64,000 bases of DNA, from NCBI GenBank assembly GCA_907163375.1, contig CAJQUW010012967.1, positions 186,001 through 250,000 on the forward strand, in the 5' to 3' direction. The position numbers and the translations under genes are program-made. The stretch comes from Prostheceraeus crozeri (Eukaryota; Platyhelminthes; Polycladida; Euryleptidae). Of this stretch, positions 33,992-46,933 are shown piece by piece. Position 1 is the first letter of the stretch; each line of letters starts with the position of its first letter. The notes below the pieces were generated by a model that saw only the letters and a program-made list of their open reading frames with translations, did no database searches and was not told the DNA's origin.

Positions 33992-34779
33992 ATTGTGATC
34001 AATTGTGGCCCTAGGAACTTGTTATATTTTCAAGTAATTCGATGTCATAACTCATTGTAAATTGGGCAGTGGATGCTGAAATGATAGAAAAAAATTAGAT
34101 TATGGCAATGCGCATTGTCAAATGATGTGCAGCAGTTAGTGCATTTTCAAATGATGAAATTAAGTTAGTCCGTAAGAGGACTGCAGATCGCTCACGCAGC
34201 AAACCGGGATAAAAAATCAAGGTTTTATCAAATTACTATATAAAGTGAAGATTATTATGTAAGAGCGAACGATTTAATGGGCGACCGAAAGTTACATATT
34301 GTCAAACTCGAAATTAGACACTATAAAGTCAAATTTTAGGTCCGTCACCAGGAATGCCAACCAGCTTTACATTCCGAGTCCCTTAATTTTATTCATGCTA
34401 TGGTCGGTGAACCCCCACTGTAACACCTGATACACACAGCGATCGGAAAACTCACTACAGAAAATAGCGCCAAATTTAGTAGCAATTTCATATGTTTACA
34501 CAGGTTATGTGTGGTTCCCCACGTAGATCTATAGCAAATTTACATCCATTAATACGAATATCAATAATCTTTTGTGTCCGTTCAGCAACATTCTGAAAAT
34601 ATGAGCAAATACATAATATTCCAAAAATTTCGTTCGCGAATATATGAATACCCTTCTTTTGGGGGATGTGATCATGTGGAAAGGTTACTAGTATACTTAG
34701 GAATAATGCTGTGATTTAGAAAATGTCGATTTTGTTGTAGGCTTGTACCGACACTTATAAACTTATCAAAAAATACATG
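33992..34779. other. Intron sequence, nothing recognised
   Basis: AT-rich spacer before a LINE fragment. Confidence 0.4.
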
Positions 34780-35290
34780 TATGAAAGATTACAAGACGTG
34801 CATGGTTCACCTGGCATTGCTATGATTTTAATTCTAGAGCCAAACCTTAACGCAAAGATATCAGACCTTTTTACAAAATAGATCTGGCATCAAACTGTTT
34901 ATCAAAACTGAGAGTGTTGTGGCCGCTATTGACAAATGATGATTTAAGAACAATATATTTTGGATTGGTCAGACCTGTTCTTGAGCATGTCTTCCGACTT
35001 ACCTTGAGGGGAAGCTAATTCGCGTTCAAAAAAGAGCTAATCGACTGGTTTGCCGGACATCAACTTCTTCAGACTGTACCTGTGGCAAATTTGAGTGCCT
35101 TCGAATCCGTCTTCCACGAAACCTTTCAATAGAGATTCGTGTGACGAGGAGCATGTTCTGCATGATATTATACCCCAAAGATCACTGCGTGCAGGACGAC
35201 TGATTCAACCCCTATCAAGCACTGTTAGATATTTCTCGACGTTCATGCCATTTATAACTGCACATATTAAGGGTTGCTTATGCGATTGAC
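34780..35290 (+). mobile_element. LINE RT C-terminal remnant
   Basis: Broken plus-strand frames read ASNCLSKLRVLWPLLTNDDL, then IYFGLVRPVLEHV and LIRVQKRANRLVC, then CGKFECLRIRLPRNLSIEIR. Spacing and wording (LVRPVLEHV, IQKRANRLVC) are those of the thumb/C-terminal region of CR1/L2/jockey-like reverse transcriptases. Stops present; only the 3' part. Confidence 0.65.
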
Positions 35291-36006
35291 CACAATAAGT
35301 CATCATGAATATGAAGTATATTTTCTTGTACAGTCATTTATTATTTTCTTCTGAATTTTTGCTTCAAAAGTGATAACATACTACTCTAACGATGTGTAAT
35401 GATTTTGATTGAATCTGAAATATACATGTATATACTCGTATTTCTTTCTTGATTCCCATTTCTCAACTGAGGATGCAACTCAATATTTAATTATTCCATG
35501 TACATCAATAACACAAATTGACAGCGACACACTGGAGGTAATTCAATATTTCTATAATCCAATTACAGCACTCCTTCAATTGCTAACCAACATTTATCGA
35601 GAGCAAAAATGCTTTTCGCTTCGGTCGGTTTGACCTTTATCAAGGATTACATCATATGCAAGATGTCACGGATACGTGACAGGCTTTTCAAGATGGTCTG
35701 GAATAATGAGAAGAATATTGGTGTACGACAGTGAGCCATCATTCATCTCATTATTCCATCCAAAAAAAAGTTCTGCTTTTGTTTATTTCTATTCATACAC
35801 AGGGTTCCCACGCTCCCGGAATTTTATTTTTCAAAATGCGTGAGAACCTTGCATACAGGGTGGGGAGTGAGAATTGTCATCCTGTCACAATATTGCTGTC
35901 CAACCAGTTCTCCTAATAGACTTTTAGTCTATTAGTCGCAAATACAATGCTGATTTAAGAATCCATATGGATGTCTATGATATCTATTTCGTGTGTATTG
36001 TAGTTA
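35291..36006. other. Intron sequence with a Penelope-like end motif
   Basis: At 35611-35645, read on the minus strand, CCTTGATAAAGGTCAAACCG followed by ACCGAAGCG resembles the motif at 62147-62180 and 2890-2919. No coding sequence attached. Confidence 0.4.
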
Positions 36007-37720
36007 ACCGTATTTCTTCGAATAATAACCGCACCTACTATTCGAGGGCGGATACCATTAAAAAGTCGCATGATCAGTAACTTGACTGATGCGATGAGAC
36101 GGAAATTTTGACTTGAAATTGATTTCCTGGTTCACCTGCTGACCACTCGTATGCGTACAGAGAACTTGATAGTGCTCGGGAATTCAGCTAAATTTGCGGT
36201 ACATCAGCAGAACTTACTAGATGGGCAGAGACCTTAGAACTTAACACAGTTTGAATAGGAGAATTTGTCCACTCTCAACTTAAAGTCGCTGTAGATTCGA
36301 CTCAGGTAGTCGTATCTGCTACTCTATTGTTTGTTTATATTGTATATCATATTTGTTTATATCGTGCGTTTCTAGTTTCTTCATAATCGGAAAGTTCAGC
36401 GTATTGGGAACAACTTTCGTCGATAAACCATGTATGTCAGATAACCGGAAGTTTCAGAAAATTGACGTCAAACAAATAGTTGACCAAGAACAATACAAAA
36501 CTGTGCATGAAGCAACAACCCGACAGCTGTTATCGACGGCGTGGATCAGGATTTCCAGGAAATTTAGGGATCTATCGATGGATGTCTCAATTAGAGTTAA
36601 TGGTATTGTTTCCATTCAGATTTTTACATGGAAATAAACATGCATATCTTTCACATCCAGTGCTTTCCTTTTGCTTCAAAGAATTTTTATTTGTGGAGCT
36701 TTAATTTGGGATCAGAAATAGGACCTACATAAGTGTGTATTATAGGTCGATTTATGCTTGTAGGCCTACATAATTTACCGGTATACATAGTTTAAAATTC
36801 GAATTTATAAATAGACATAAAATACTTATTTTTAGCATATACATGTAGCTGGTATTTTCGTACACTATAATGTAGGCCTCTGCGTCAAGGTAACAAAATT
36901 TAAAAAAACAAGCTAATGACTAGTTAATTTTTAAGAGGTGCAAAATATGATTTAAAAGAAAATTTTTAAATCATAAAATGTCTAAAAATTTAAAATACTT
37001 ACCAGAAGGACAAACATCGCTTCTCCTCTCCTCATGTGTAATGAATTGGCGAATAAGTCGTTCTGTTCAAAATTATGTTTATCGCTTATATATTGAAAAG
37101 ATCCTATTTAACAGTCTGCCCATTCAGATGATAAGAGGACAGGTCTGTTTCCAATCAAAATACCAGATCTAGCTAACAAAGTAGGATTACGCTATCTAAG
37201 ATCTACCAGGTGTGTAAGAGAATTAATATTAGTTCCTTAAACTAAAACGTGAAATAAAATTCTACAAAATATGCATACAAATTATTTGACTATTTTTAAT
37301 GAGGTCATCAACAGGAACTTGGTCAGGCCGAAGTTATGTTATAACCGTTAGTCCTAATAATGTAGATTTAGGTAAGATGCAAGCACATTGTACATTTAAA
37401 GCTTATGTTTTTTAGGAAATGGATGTGCATGTGTAAATGTACGGAATTGCTAAGTTCTCTAGAATCGTTGCCTCGAAAAGTAGCCGTAGCTACCATTCGA
37501 GAGCGGCTACTATGTATATCCTTGTATATTACCACTATTTGGTGACAGAGCTTGTTCTTCATCATCTGCACATTTGGGACTAAAGGATCGATTTGCGCTT
37601 TCGGGCAGGAGCGTGACATGCGTCGATCCACAGGTGGACGCTTATTTTCTCACAACACAAAACTTTCATGCAGAGGTGCGGCTACTATTCGAAGTCGGGT
37701 ATTATTCGAAGAAATACGGT
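36007..37720. mobile_element. Putative MITE or pair of MITEs with ACCGTATTTC ends
   Basis: The left end is ACCGTATTTCTTCGAATAAT; the right end complements to ACCGTATTTCTTCGAATAAT as well, and similarity continues through a CGAATAGTAGCCGC-like block. A related inverted block lies inside at 37458-37505, so this may be one 1.7-kb element or two overlapping shorter ones. No target duplication could be fixed. Another end of the family is at 31500. Confidence 0.6.
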
Positions 37721-39145
37721 ATGTGAAGAAAATGCATTTATCAGTAATTAAGCTGTCTTTGATAATGAAATATAATATAATTATATGTATGTCTGTGAAG
37801 CGTGTACGATAAAAGAAGATATGATCAGACGTCTAATTGATTTGAAAGGATTTTTATTCAAATATTTAATACAAAAGTATTGCATAATTCATTCTAAATT
37901 AAGATCTCATCTCGATGAATGATGGGAAGTCCTTTCATGCGTGGAGATTCATATCTCGTCAATCACTTGACATAATTAGTGAAATTGCGTTCAGAACTCG
38001 TCTGTCTTCCGGTTTCTCTCTTTGGTTCTTTGTTGGCAACCACCACCAGATAGCACGGAATATTGTCTCACTAAAGAATAGTGTGTTGGAAAATGGTTTA
38101 GAAAAGTATCAGAATATCAGCAACATGACGTAATTGTCAATTTTCAGATGAAGCTCGCTTTACACTACTCTGCAACATTAAATTTCTCCCTTTATATGGT
38201 TTTAATTATTTTAATCATTTTTCTCGCTACTATTGCTACTACTCAGAATCCTACCCCGAACGGTCGGGTGCTTCATGATGATTATCACCATTCCGTTTGA
38301 GTGATAATATCTCTTTCTTTCCGCGCCTTTCTAGTTATTATTTTTCAACTTTCATTGTTTCACTATGAATTTGACCTCATATAAGACACGTAGATTTTGC
38401 GAACTCATTTTCTACTTATTTAGTAGCATCGCCTGGTTTATGGCTTTACTAGATCGAATCAGTTCATTTAGTTCCACGTCTTCACATCGCACGTTCGATC
38501 CCTTCAATATGTGAGTGCTTTTTTATTTCTATACGTCACTTTGGTCAAGTCGATCAATTTATAATCATCCAGAGGTTTATGCATAATTTTTGCTCCTCCG
38601 AGCCTCAAGGAAAATATATACAGCTTCGATCTCCGAAGTGAGTTGAAATCCTAAATTAAAAACCAATTTCCTGTTATTGGATTAGCTAAAGACATTGGAT
38701 GTAATCACACAGATTTTAAAATATGAAGTCTAATCTTTGAAATTACAGACCAAAGAGTTAGAGACTCTTGAAAAAAATCGACGATATGAGTGACCTCATC
38801 TCGAAGGTTCTTCATTATGTAACTATAACTATAATCATATTGCACAATCATCATACAAAGTTTGAAAAGGCATAATTCATTTTCAGCATAATGGTTAAAT
38901 CTAGTGGTAAAATGATAGGCTATGGTAGGTTCTCTGTAACCTGTATTGTACGAGTATCTTTCAACAGAAAAATAGATTAGTCAATGCTGTTATGTCTTTC
39001 AGTCCGCAGTGTGAATTTGTGATAGATCTTGACATACATACTGGCATTACATGTCAATTTTCGCTTGTCCCCCACACTTTAGGATACGGTGCGTCGCCCT
39101 TGCTGCTAAATGAAAATTCACAACACAGGTACTTTATCATTGCAG
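37721..39145. other. Intron sequence, nothing recognised
   Basis: AT-rich. It ends with the acceptor TATCATTGCAG before the vinculin tail exon. An exon-like acceptor at about 39002 was considered and rejected because its in-phase reading stops at once. Confidence 0.45.
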
Positions 39146-39261
39146 ACGGCCGCACATGCATTGCATCAAGAAGCTCGTCAATGGTCCAGTCAAGACAACG
39201 AAATCGTTAAAGCGTCCAAAAAGATGGCTTTTCTCATGGCAAAACTCAGCCAAGTTGTTCG
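39146..39261 (+). CDS. VCL: Vinculin exon (tail domain helix 1)
   Basis: 116 nt, acceptor AG at 39144-39145, donor GTACGT at 39262. It begins in phase 0 with TAAHALHQEARQWSSQDNEI, then VKASKKMAFLMAKLSQVV. Vertebrate vinculin has MAARQLHDEARKWSSKGNDI then IAAAKRMALLMAEMSRLV, so this is the first helix of the tail, the five-helix bundle that binds F-actin and acidic lipids and packs against the head when autoinhibited. It ends with two bases (CG) of an Arg codon completed in the exon at 54692. Very high conservation; this is one of the clearest matches in the window. Confidence 0.97.
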
Positions 39262-39416
39262 GTACGTCTACTTTTATCTCGTCTACTTTTACGGGTAATA
39301 ACATATCTAAAGGAATAATAGGATGGATTCCATTGGTAATTGAATGACCTGCAAAATTATCTCTTCCAAGCACTTTTAATTAAATACTACATGCATAGCA
39401 TCGAGTATGTATATTA

Positions 39417-40156
39417 GGTAGTGTGATAACTCTGCATTTATTAAATCCCCAATATGTATACACTGCACATTCATGCAATTTTGAAGAAATTACAACGGAA
39501 TTGACTGATCATGACAGCATAAAGCAGAAGGAAATGATATTATTTTACAGATCGTCCGTGTCATGACAGCCTTGGAGAGGTAATGTTTGTTAAATTGGCA
39601 ACTCGATGACCTGCTGTTGCTTTCATGCTGAACCTCAAGAGATTCTTCACAGGCGTGATCATATCATGAACAACCTGCCACTGGTGCAGCGATCAAAGAC
39701 AATGATTTCAATTAACTTTGAAAGATGTAAATAGGTCCACATCATTCTTCAGATTTAAGAAATGAAACATAAATTTAGGGAATCATAAAATCATGCCGGT
39801 GAAAATTGAATTAAAAACTAGAAATTTCAGACAAGAAAGCACGAAAAAAATCGTGACTTTTTCATGAAGACCTCCATTATAATGCTGTTCATCAGGATTC
39901 CTTGATAATCAGCATAATTTCCGCTTAATTACGATGCTTATTACGGAATGTTCATTCCTTTTGACATCCAACTTGTTTCATACTACTTATAACGGGGCGT
40001 GATGTCGGTAGTATTTAAATTGGCAAAAATTTTGCTTTTTCAAAACTGCTCAAATAATTTTTTGGACCGCAGGAACGTAATCTCCGCAAAAAACTACATC
40101 TTATGATATAAAAATTTTCACTGTATACAGATATTTTTTTGAGTCGACACTCTACC
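39417..40156 (-). mobile_element. R1 MITE copy 2, uninterrupted
   Basis: 740 bp in reverse orientation between TA dinucleotides; ends GGTAGAGTGTCGACTCA (minus strand start at 40156) and GGTAGTGTGATAACTC. It aligns with both separated parts of copy 1 and so defines the empty structure of R1. No open frame. Confidence 0.82.
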
Positions 40157-40536
40157 TACATATACTTACTCTATGATGTATAGCGTTATTGCAAAACATA
40201 CGGTAAAATTCATGTCAATTAAAAATAGTAAACTTTGTCACGTGAATGTGCGTGAAATCTACAAAAAATAAATATAACATCGGATATTTATTTTCTATTT
40301 TACTCTTTAATATTTTACGCTGTTCATCTTCCATTACAATGCTGCATTGTGGCATATATGAATATACAATATATGCCACAATATACGATGCACAAATCAC
40401 AACATATGAATGTGACATCCAGACTTTGAACGTCACTACAGAAATTTATTTGTTAGTTCAGTAGTGAACTGTGTCTAATTTTACAGAAAGTCGTTTATTT
40501 TTTATGATAGCAAGGAGTAAGCATGTTCACACTTTC

Positions 40537-40700
40537 TCACTGGGGGCTTGAACAGTTCCAACCCAGTCAGACGTTTTTTGAGCATTGTGATACTTTATAG
40601 TCCGAATGCCTTTCCTGCCGACTCCCGGAGACTATGGGGCTCAACTTTAGCACCAAAAGACCGCTAACCCAAGTGTTAGCCACTGTTGCCACAGCAACAA
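40537..40700 (-). mobile_element. tRNA-derived SINE, copy 3
   Basis: On the minus strand: GTGGCAACAGTGGCTAACAC, TTGAGCCCCATAGTCTCCGG, then GTCGGCAGGAAAGGCATTCG. A diverged family member with small deletions. Confidence 0.7.
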
Positions 40701-40724
40701 CAACTCTTCAAAATATGAAAGCTG

Positions 40725-41340
40725 CATTTACCAAGGAAGACAACCATGTAGATAATGAGAGATCCACAGAATATGCACCCTCTTACGCACAGAATTAGAT
40801 TCTCTGCGTGCTCTTCGGTTTCCTAGAAAGGAAGGGTTATATGTAGCCTTAATATCGAAATGGCACATCACAGAATTAGACAACTTGTTCCTTCTCGAAT
40901 GGATAATTCGTGTATCGCTTGCTATTAGAAATGGCAAACAATAAGCTGTCAGCAGAGGACACCAGAGCCAGTGAGAGATGCATGCGTGTTGTGATATCAC
41001 ATCGCACACACCAGAACACACATCGTCTAGCTACTATTCGATTCACTATGCACTATGCAGTAAGGATTGGTGAGAAGACGATGGTGAAATCATCAAGTGA
41101 ACTAATTTTCGCACGCCTGCTACTTTTTTTAATAATGATAGGAAAGGCCAACATTATGGAGAAAACTTGCGCGCAATGATCTGAATTCTTCGAATCTGAA
41201 GGAATTGTGGCAATCGAAGCACTTTGCTTGAACTCACATTAATCCGCAAGCGACGCACGACTTTTTTTCCTATCTCTGCAATGTATTAGAAATTCCTTCT
41301 TGTCCACTTAATAAGTTCCTTGATTTCCATTTGAGTTGAT
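40725..41340 (-). repeat. R2 dispersed repeat, copy 2
   Basis: Complement matches 32000-32450 over several hundred bases, including ATTCCTTCAGATTCGAAGAA and ACAAGTTGTCTAATTCTGTG. No coding potential. Confidence 0.7.
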
Positions 41341-42949
41341 TTCCATTTCCCTTGAGTCCATTTCGAATTAATCACACTTCTAGCAAACTGAGGCAGATAA
41401 ACAAAGTATTTAATTCTGTGCTCTTACCTGACACGACACGTAGGGTCTTTTTCAGTAGATTTTCATCTGATGTCCCCATTAATTTACTCCAAAGTTGCCT
41501 CTGTCGAAATATTATTTCTATAAAAGGTTAAGTGAAACCTCTTCACACCTTAGGGAGAGCGACTGTAATTCGTTACAGAATTTCTGAAGTGCAAAATTAT
41601 CATCAGACTAAGGTTTAAGTGCATGCTATTTTTGCTATACGTACTGGCAAAAAAACACCAGCAATAATTCGTTTATTTGCATTGCTTGCATTTGAATAAA
41701 ATTTTCATCAGTTGCATAGGATAGAAAGCTGAGAAGTTTTTCATCAGTTGCATAGGATAGAAAGCTAGCTTTCATTCAACTTAGTGCAATTAAAACAAAT
41801 CAAGTAGTGTATTACAAACAATTATCTATGCTTGGCTAGAAAATCTGTTGATATCTAGAAACATAACACATCGATCAAAATATTCATCGTCTACAAAATC
41901 GGGAGTAATTTGTATTCATCATATAGTAAAGTAGTCGCTTGGATTTTTAAAAGGCGGCTATTTTTAGCGAGACTATTTGATTTGTTTATTGATGAATCGT
42001 TATTATTTCTTTGTGCGCAAGTGAAAAAATGAATTTTTTTATGCTCGGAAGCACGGTGGGCGCTCCCCTTTCTTCCAGATGATCGAGTAATTTATTTACT
42101 CAGTTTCTTAATTTAGTTTTATTATCCCACACTCATTCTTTTTGCTGACTGTTTAGCAATGCAAGAGTGTGCCTATTTTATAGATCTCAGGTTGGACCCT
42201 ACCAAAGGTTGAACCAAGGTCGCCCGAACGCAGAGCGAGCACTCTCCGACAAGTACACTACAACAGTTTAGAGGAACCTCAGGATGATAATAAGCAAACA
42301 AGGCTTTCAAATTTATTTTGTGGCTGTCAATGAAATCTTGAAGTATGAATAAAAACTAGCAAAACAGAAAATTAGGAAATTACTGGCCTATTGGAGATTA
42401 GGTCTGTTTGTCAATATTGTGAAGCAGCTCCTTCTGGTATCTACAGAGGTTTAAGAACGACGCAGATCAGAAGAACTGTTTAAACCTGTCCTTTTAGAGA
42501 GTCAGTATCTGAAATCTACGCTTCAAATGGCGCCTATGAGACAATAAGATATTATAGTGATCCCGACAGGGAAAGTTTTGAACTAATTTAAGGATTCAGT
42601 GATAGATCGCCGTTCTGTGGTCACGTTTTATTGCCCGTGAGACCTTCAATTGTTCCCGACTAGATAACCAATTCTGCACTCTGCAGTAGCCAGTGACGTC
42701 AAACGATAGCGGACTAAAGAATGGAACTGAAGGAGGGAATTCCATGAAGATTTAGCGTTACTATAGCAGACCCGACAACCGGACGAGATGGAGACAAGAC
42801 CTTCGACGGGCTTGCTCTCGAACGCGGGAACAGAGACTCTAAAATAGCAGCAGAAGCATTTCATCATATGGGAGCTGGGATAGTGCTGACGTCGGACTTT
42901 GTTAGAGCCACAAAGATAAATTGCCTTGTCTGTTTTTTTCTGTCTAGAG
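41341..42949. other. Intron sequence with minor repeats
   Basis: A 36-bp tandem duplication around CATCAGTTGCATAGGATAGA lies at about 41705-41775. A tRNA-like block is seen on the minus strand at about 42190-42275, with GACCTTGGTTCAACC as B box. No gene recognised. Confidence 0.4.
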
Positions 42950-43099
42950 CAGGGATTGCAAATACCTGGGTTTTTGCAACCATCCGGATCCCGGATCCGG
43001 ATCCTAGACCCGAGTACCCGGGCGGATCCCGGATCCTATGATCAAAAGTGATAAAACTGCAGTAATTCGTTTTCATCATCATGAAGCACTGAATAGTCT

Positions 43100-43712
43100 G
43101 GGGCAGGCGACACGAAACGCCGTTAGTGAAAGCGTTATTAGTGAGAACCAGATGACTCGGTAATAGACGCTACACTTTCAGCGACTCAAAACCTCTGTTA
43201 GCTAGAATGTTTATTAGTGAATGCCAGCAAAGGTGGCAGTCGGATATCTATGTAGGATTTCCCATAAAATTGTTGTTCGCTTTTATTAGATCTGGCGTTA
43301 TCGTAGACATACAGTAGGTCCACGTAATAAATCGCTTAGGTAGCGTATGCGGAGTCCCTTGTTTTTTGGTAAATGGTGAAACACATGCTGACATTTCTTT
43401 ATGATATTATTCTAAGCTTCTATATATGTTTCAAGACAAAATAAACGACTAACAGAATCACTAAAGGTGCCTCTCATACCCGTTAAGAAATTCGCTAACG
43501 GCGTGCTACACTTTTCCATTACAGCCTTTTTCCTTCGAGACGCTGACATTCTATTAAGCTAATACCCGGTCACGCTAGCAGAGTTCTGTGTCGCTGACTT
43601 TTCTGTTACAGTAATAGCCGATTCCCTAACAGAATTTTGAGTCGTCGACTTCAGGGTATTAGGGATCACTAATAACCTGTCAGCCCTAACAGCGTTTCGT
43701 GTCGCCTGCCCC
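43100..43712. mobile_element. MITE with GGGGCAGGCGACACG ends
   Basis: Left GGGGCAGGCGACACGAAACG and the complement of the right end are the same over about 27 bp, followed in both arms by GTTAGTGA-like motifs. About 613 bp, no open frame. Probably inserted in, or part of, the hAT element. Related in style to 33872-33991. Confidence 0.7.
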
Positions 43713-44616
43713 TGGTTCTCAGTTGTTATTACCTTTTTTTACAAAATATCATAACATCAAAATATCAATGGATGATTACAAGTATCTAAAATATCGGTAA
43801 TACAATCTGAGACTGAGCATAGAGAAATGCGTGCTCTTTCTTAAGACATGATAACTATAGCTGAATTTCTGAATTAATTAAGTTTACATTTACCATAATT
43901 GTCAATCAAAAAAACAATTCCAACAGCGATAAGCAAGTGTATTTAATTAAAAGAAAGGAAAGACAGCAAACTTGCTTTTATTTGTGTTTATTCAACTAAC
44001 ATGTGCATATCCAACTATTATAGACTTATTAATAATTACAGCTATTGTTCATTGTAAGTGTAAGGTAGTCGGATCAATATCACATGTTTAGAGAAGTACA
44101 ATGGATATTTTTATGTTTTTATCTCTGAAAGTCATGAATGTCCATTCATTCCTTGGTGTGGATTGGTAAAGCGGGTGCAGTGGTCAAAAGTCTACAATGG
44201 TAACATGACAATTAGAATGAACAAAGCATGAAAAATTTGCTTCATCTTTTTTGCACAGTAATAGATGGTCATTCAATACCGAGCTACAGATGTTCCTTGA
44301 TTAAACATTTCTATTAAGATTTATATTCGCATTCTTGACTGCCACTCCCAACTCTAAGTGAGTAGCGAGAAGAAACGGTTTGAGGTTCTATAAATGTCTG
44401 TTTATACTTCTGGCGTAACGCGCCAGTCAACGCTAACTGACTTACGCTGACATTAGTCGGTTGACTTCGACAGAGAGAATAAAAATGCAGCTCACTGTAA
44501 CCGGCGTCATCGATTGATGAGTCACATAGTCAGTCGGCTGATGTTTCTGGGAGCGCATTGAAGTTGGAATCGATCCAACTTCATTTGCAACCAGTCGACT
44601 GATAGCGCAGTGCAAT

Positions 44617-45775
44617 TAGGGTATACAATCTCGAGCCGTTTTCTCAATCCCGGGATTTTCGAGACTGGCTAATCGCAATCCCGGGATCCCGGGATCTCGA
44701 TCGAGATTTATATATACTGTATATGTTTTAATCATTAAGTTTCAAGAAATATTTCAAAAGACGATACGTGCTTGTCAACTGATGTGATAATGAGTATTGG
44801 CAAAAGATTTTCTATATCTGTGTAAGCAACTGTCTGCACCATCTTCACAATCATGAAATGACAAGTAAAATGAAGTCTATTTTGTTAAATTTGATGTAAT
44901 ATTAGCTGAGCTATCGCCAATTTTGTGTTTCGAAGACTTTCTGTCAACGGTACTCACTTATCAGTTGAGCATACATTCACTTAGAGAACAAATGCATTTT
45001 TTGACATAACTTCTGAACCAGTGGGTCGATTTTGATGAACGAAACGTTGTCTTCATCACAACAACAAGATGAATACAACTGCAATGTCATTTTGTCGATA
45101 ACCGATGATTTTTTTCAAATTGTCTTTCACCGTCAATTAATCACCGAGACACAATTCGTTGTCGATGTGTGAAAACCAACACAGCGCAGCTGCAGTAGCA
45201 GTCCGGTGACCTGTCAATAGAGCGAATTCTGGAGACTCACTGGGTTGAATGACGGTTTCTTCGACGGTTTTTCCCTCAAAAGCCGCAAACCGCAAATCTA
45301 GCTCTGTCTGAACGAGCCTTGAACGGGCCTTTAGTCGTTATTTTAAATCGTTGTGATTTGTCTTTCAGCTATCAATTTACGAAGTATTTTCAGTTTACAG
45401 AAGCAATATTAGTAGCAGTGTCACAACACTGTTTATTAAGCGTCTGAACGGTTTGTGTCACGGCATTGATTTAGCCCAGATTTCGCGCTGCTCCTCGACA
45501 CTAATGTCATCATGTGAACGAGGCTTAACCAGCTAGCTCGGCAAATACAGCACATTGGCAATTTATCAAACTTGGAACATAAAAAATCTTGATGCATTTT
45601 CAAAAAAGCCATTGACTCTCTTAACTATGTCACTTAGAAGGAACTGAGGGCCAATCTTTCAAATATCTCGAAATACCTCGAGATCTCGAAGACGTAATCC
45701 CGGGATTTTTAATCTCGGAAATAGGGTCGAGATCCCGGTATCCCGGGATCCGAGATCCCGGGATTGTAAACCCTA
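44617..45775. mobile_element. hAT-type element inside the Harbinger
   Basis: 1159 bp; ends TAGGGTATACAATCTCGAG and complement TAGGGTTTACAATCCCGGG. Clusters of CCCGGGAT repeats lie just inside both ends. The 8-bp sequence AGTGCAAT flanks it at 44609-44616 and 45776-45783. No transposase seen. The third level of the nest. Confidence 0.88.
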
Positions 45776-45781
45776 AGTGCA

Positions 45782-46550
45782 ATGTCTGAAGAATCTGCAG
45801 CACCAACAAATGCGAACGTTGATTTGTTTGAAGAATTTATGATCGAGGAGGTTCGAAGGTATGAGCATCTGTGGGTGGTGAAAAGTAATAAGTTCAAAGA
45901 TACGGAAAGGGCTGGCAATTCATGGAGAGAGATAAGCCGTACCCTCTCATCTGTCGGCATAGAGAAGGAAGGATGAAGCAGCATGCAAGAAAAAGTGGAT
46001 GTATCTGCGCGATCATTATATGCGACTACGCGCAAGAGATCGAGAAGCGAAAAGTGGCGATGGAAGATCCAAGCCGATCGCTTGGAAATATTTCCAAACC
46101 TTATCTTTCATCGAGAAGGCGTCGAGGTCCTGTGAAACTCTCTCATCACCACTGTGCTCAAGTTTCGTGGAAGGTGCTGCAGAGGATGAGGATCAGGATC
46201 GACAAAAATTCACATTTACTGAAAATGTTGAAAATCTCGAGCCAATGAGCAAAAGAAGAAAAAAGACTCAGGCTGAGGATACAGTGATTGCTTGCATGGA
46301 AACATGGATGAAGAAGCAAGATAGACACGACGACTGCTTGGCTTTTGGCAATCATGTTGCCGAAAGTTTGAGAAACCTGACCCCAGTATACAGGTCAAAG
46401 GTGAAGATGGACATTCAACGCGTACTTTTTAACTACGAAGAGATGCAACTACACGATGAACAATTGCATCCAATGCAGCGGGAACTAGTGAATCATGACA
46501 CTTCCATTCACGTGGACGCGGACAGCAGACTTGAGTATCGCAACATCTGA
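45782..46550 (+). pseudogene. Harbinger MADF/BESS DNA-binding protein, one frameshift
   Basis: The start MSEESAAPTNANVDLFEEFM is followed by a MADF (Myb/SANT-like) domain: LWVVKSNKFKDTERAGNSWR, then after a frame change at about 45975 CKKKWMYLRDHYMRLRARDR. There is a charged middle with KRRKKTQ, then a BESS-like motif FGNHVAESLRNLTPVYRSKV and MDIQRVLFN. In Harbinger elements this second protein binds the ends and brings the nuclease into the nucleus. The single frame change at about 45975 cuts the MADF domain. The start codon abuts the right duplication of the inner hAT insertion. Confidence 0.82.
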
Positions 46551-46933
46551 GTGCGTGTGATCCTGCTCAGCAACCAAAATACAGCTTTTTGGATGAAATT
46601 TTGCACTGTTTCTTATAAGTTATCTGCAGTCAACATGATTAAGTTCCATTCAACGCTTTACGGGAAGTAGGCCTAGAAAGAGCTTCTTGAAAACCGCATA
46701 GCATGGGCAATTATGAAAACAAAGTGTAATTAAAAGACAGCCTGTAATTATTCATGAAATAAAGAATCTTGGGCCCAATGTAGCCAGACCATTGATAGAT
46801 TTTCCTATATTCGAATGCACTTGATTACTAATGTATTTCAAAAATGCATCTGAATAATGTACTGAAATGAGACAAAATGGCTCTAAGCTCAATCACATGA
46901 CTCCACACCAATCTACATGAAGCATCGAACTAG

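Noticed and set aside
38992-39145. Possible metavinculin-like exon after an acceptor near 39002
   Set aside because: Must start in phase 0, and that reading meets a stop after three codons; the longer frame does not fit the neighbouring exons.
45709-46035. Minus-strand 108-codon frame
   Set aside because: Shadow of the MADF gene and the CCCGGGAT-rich end of the inner hAT.
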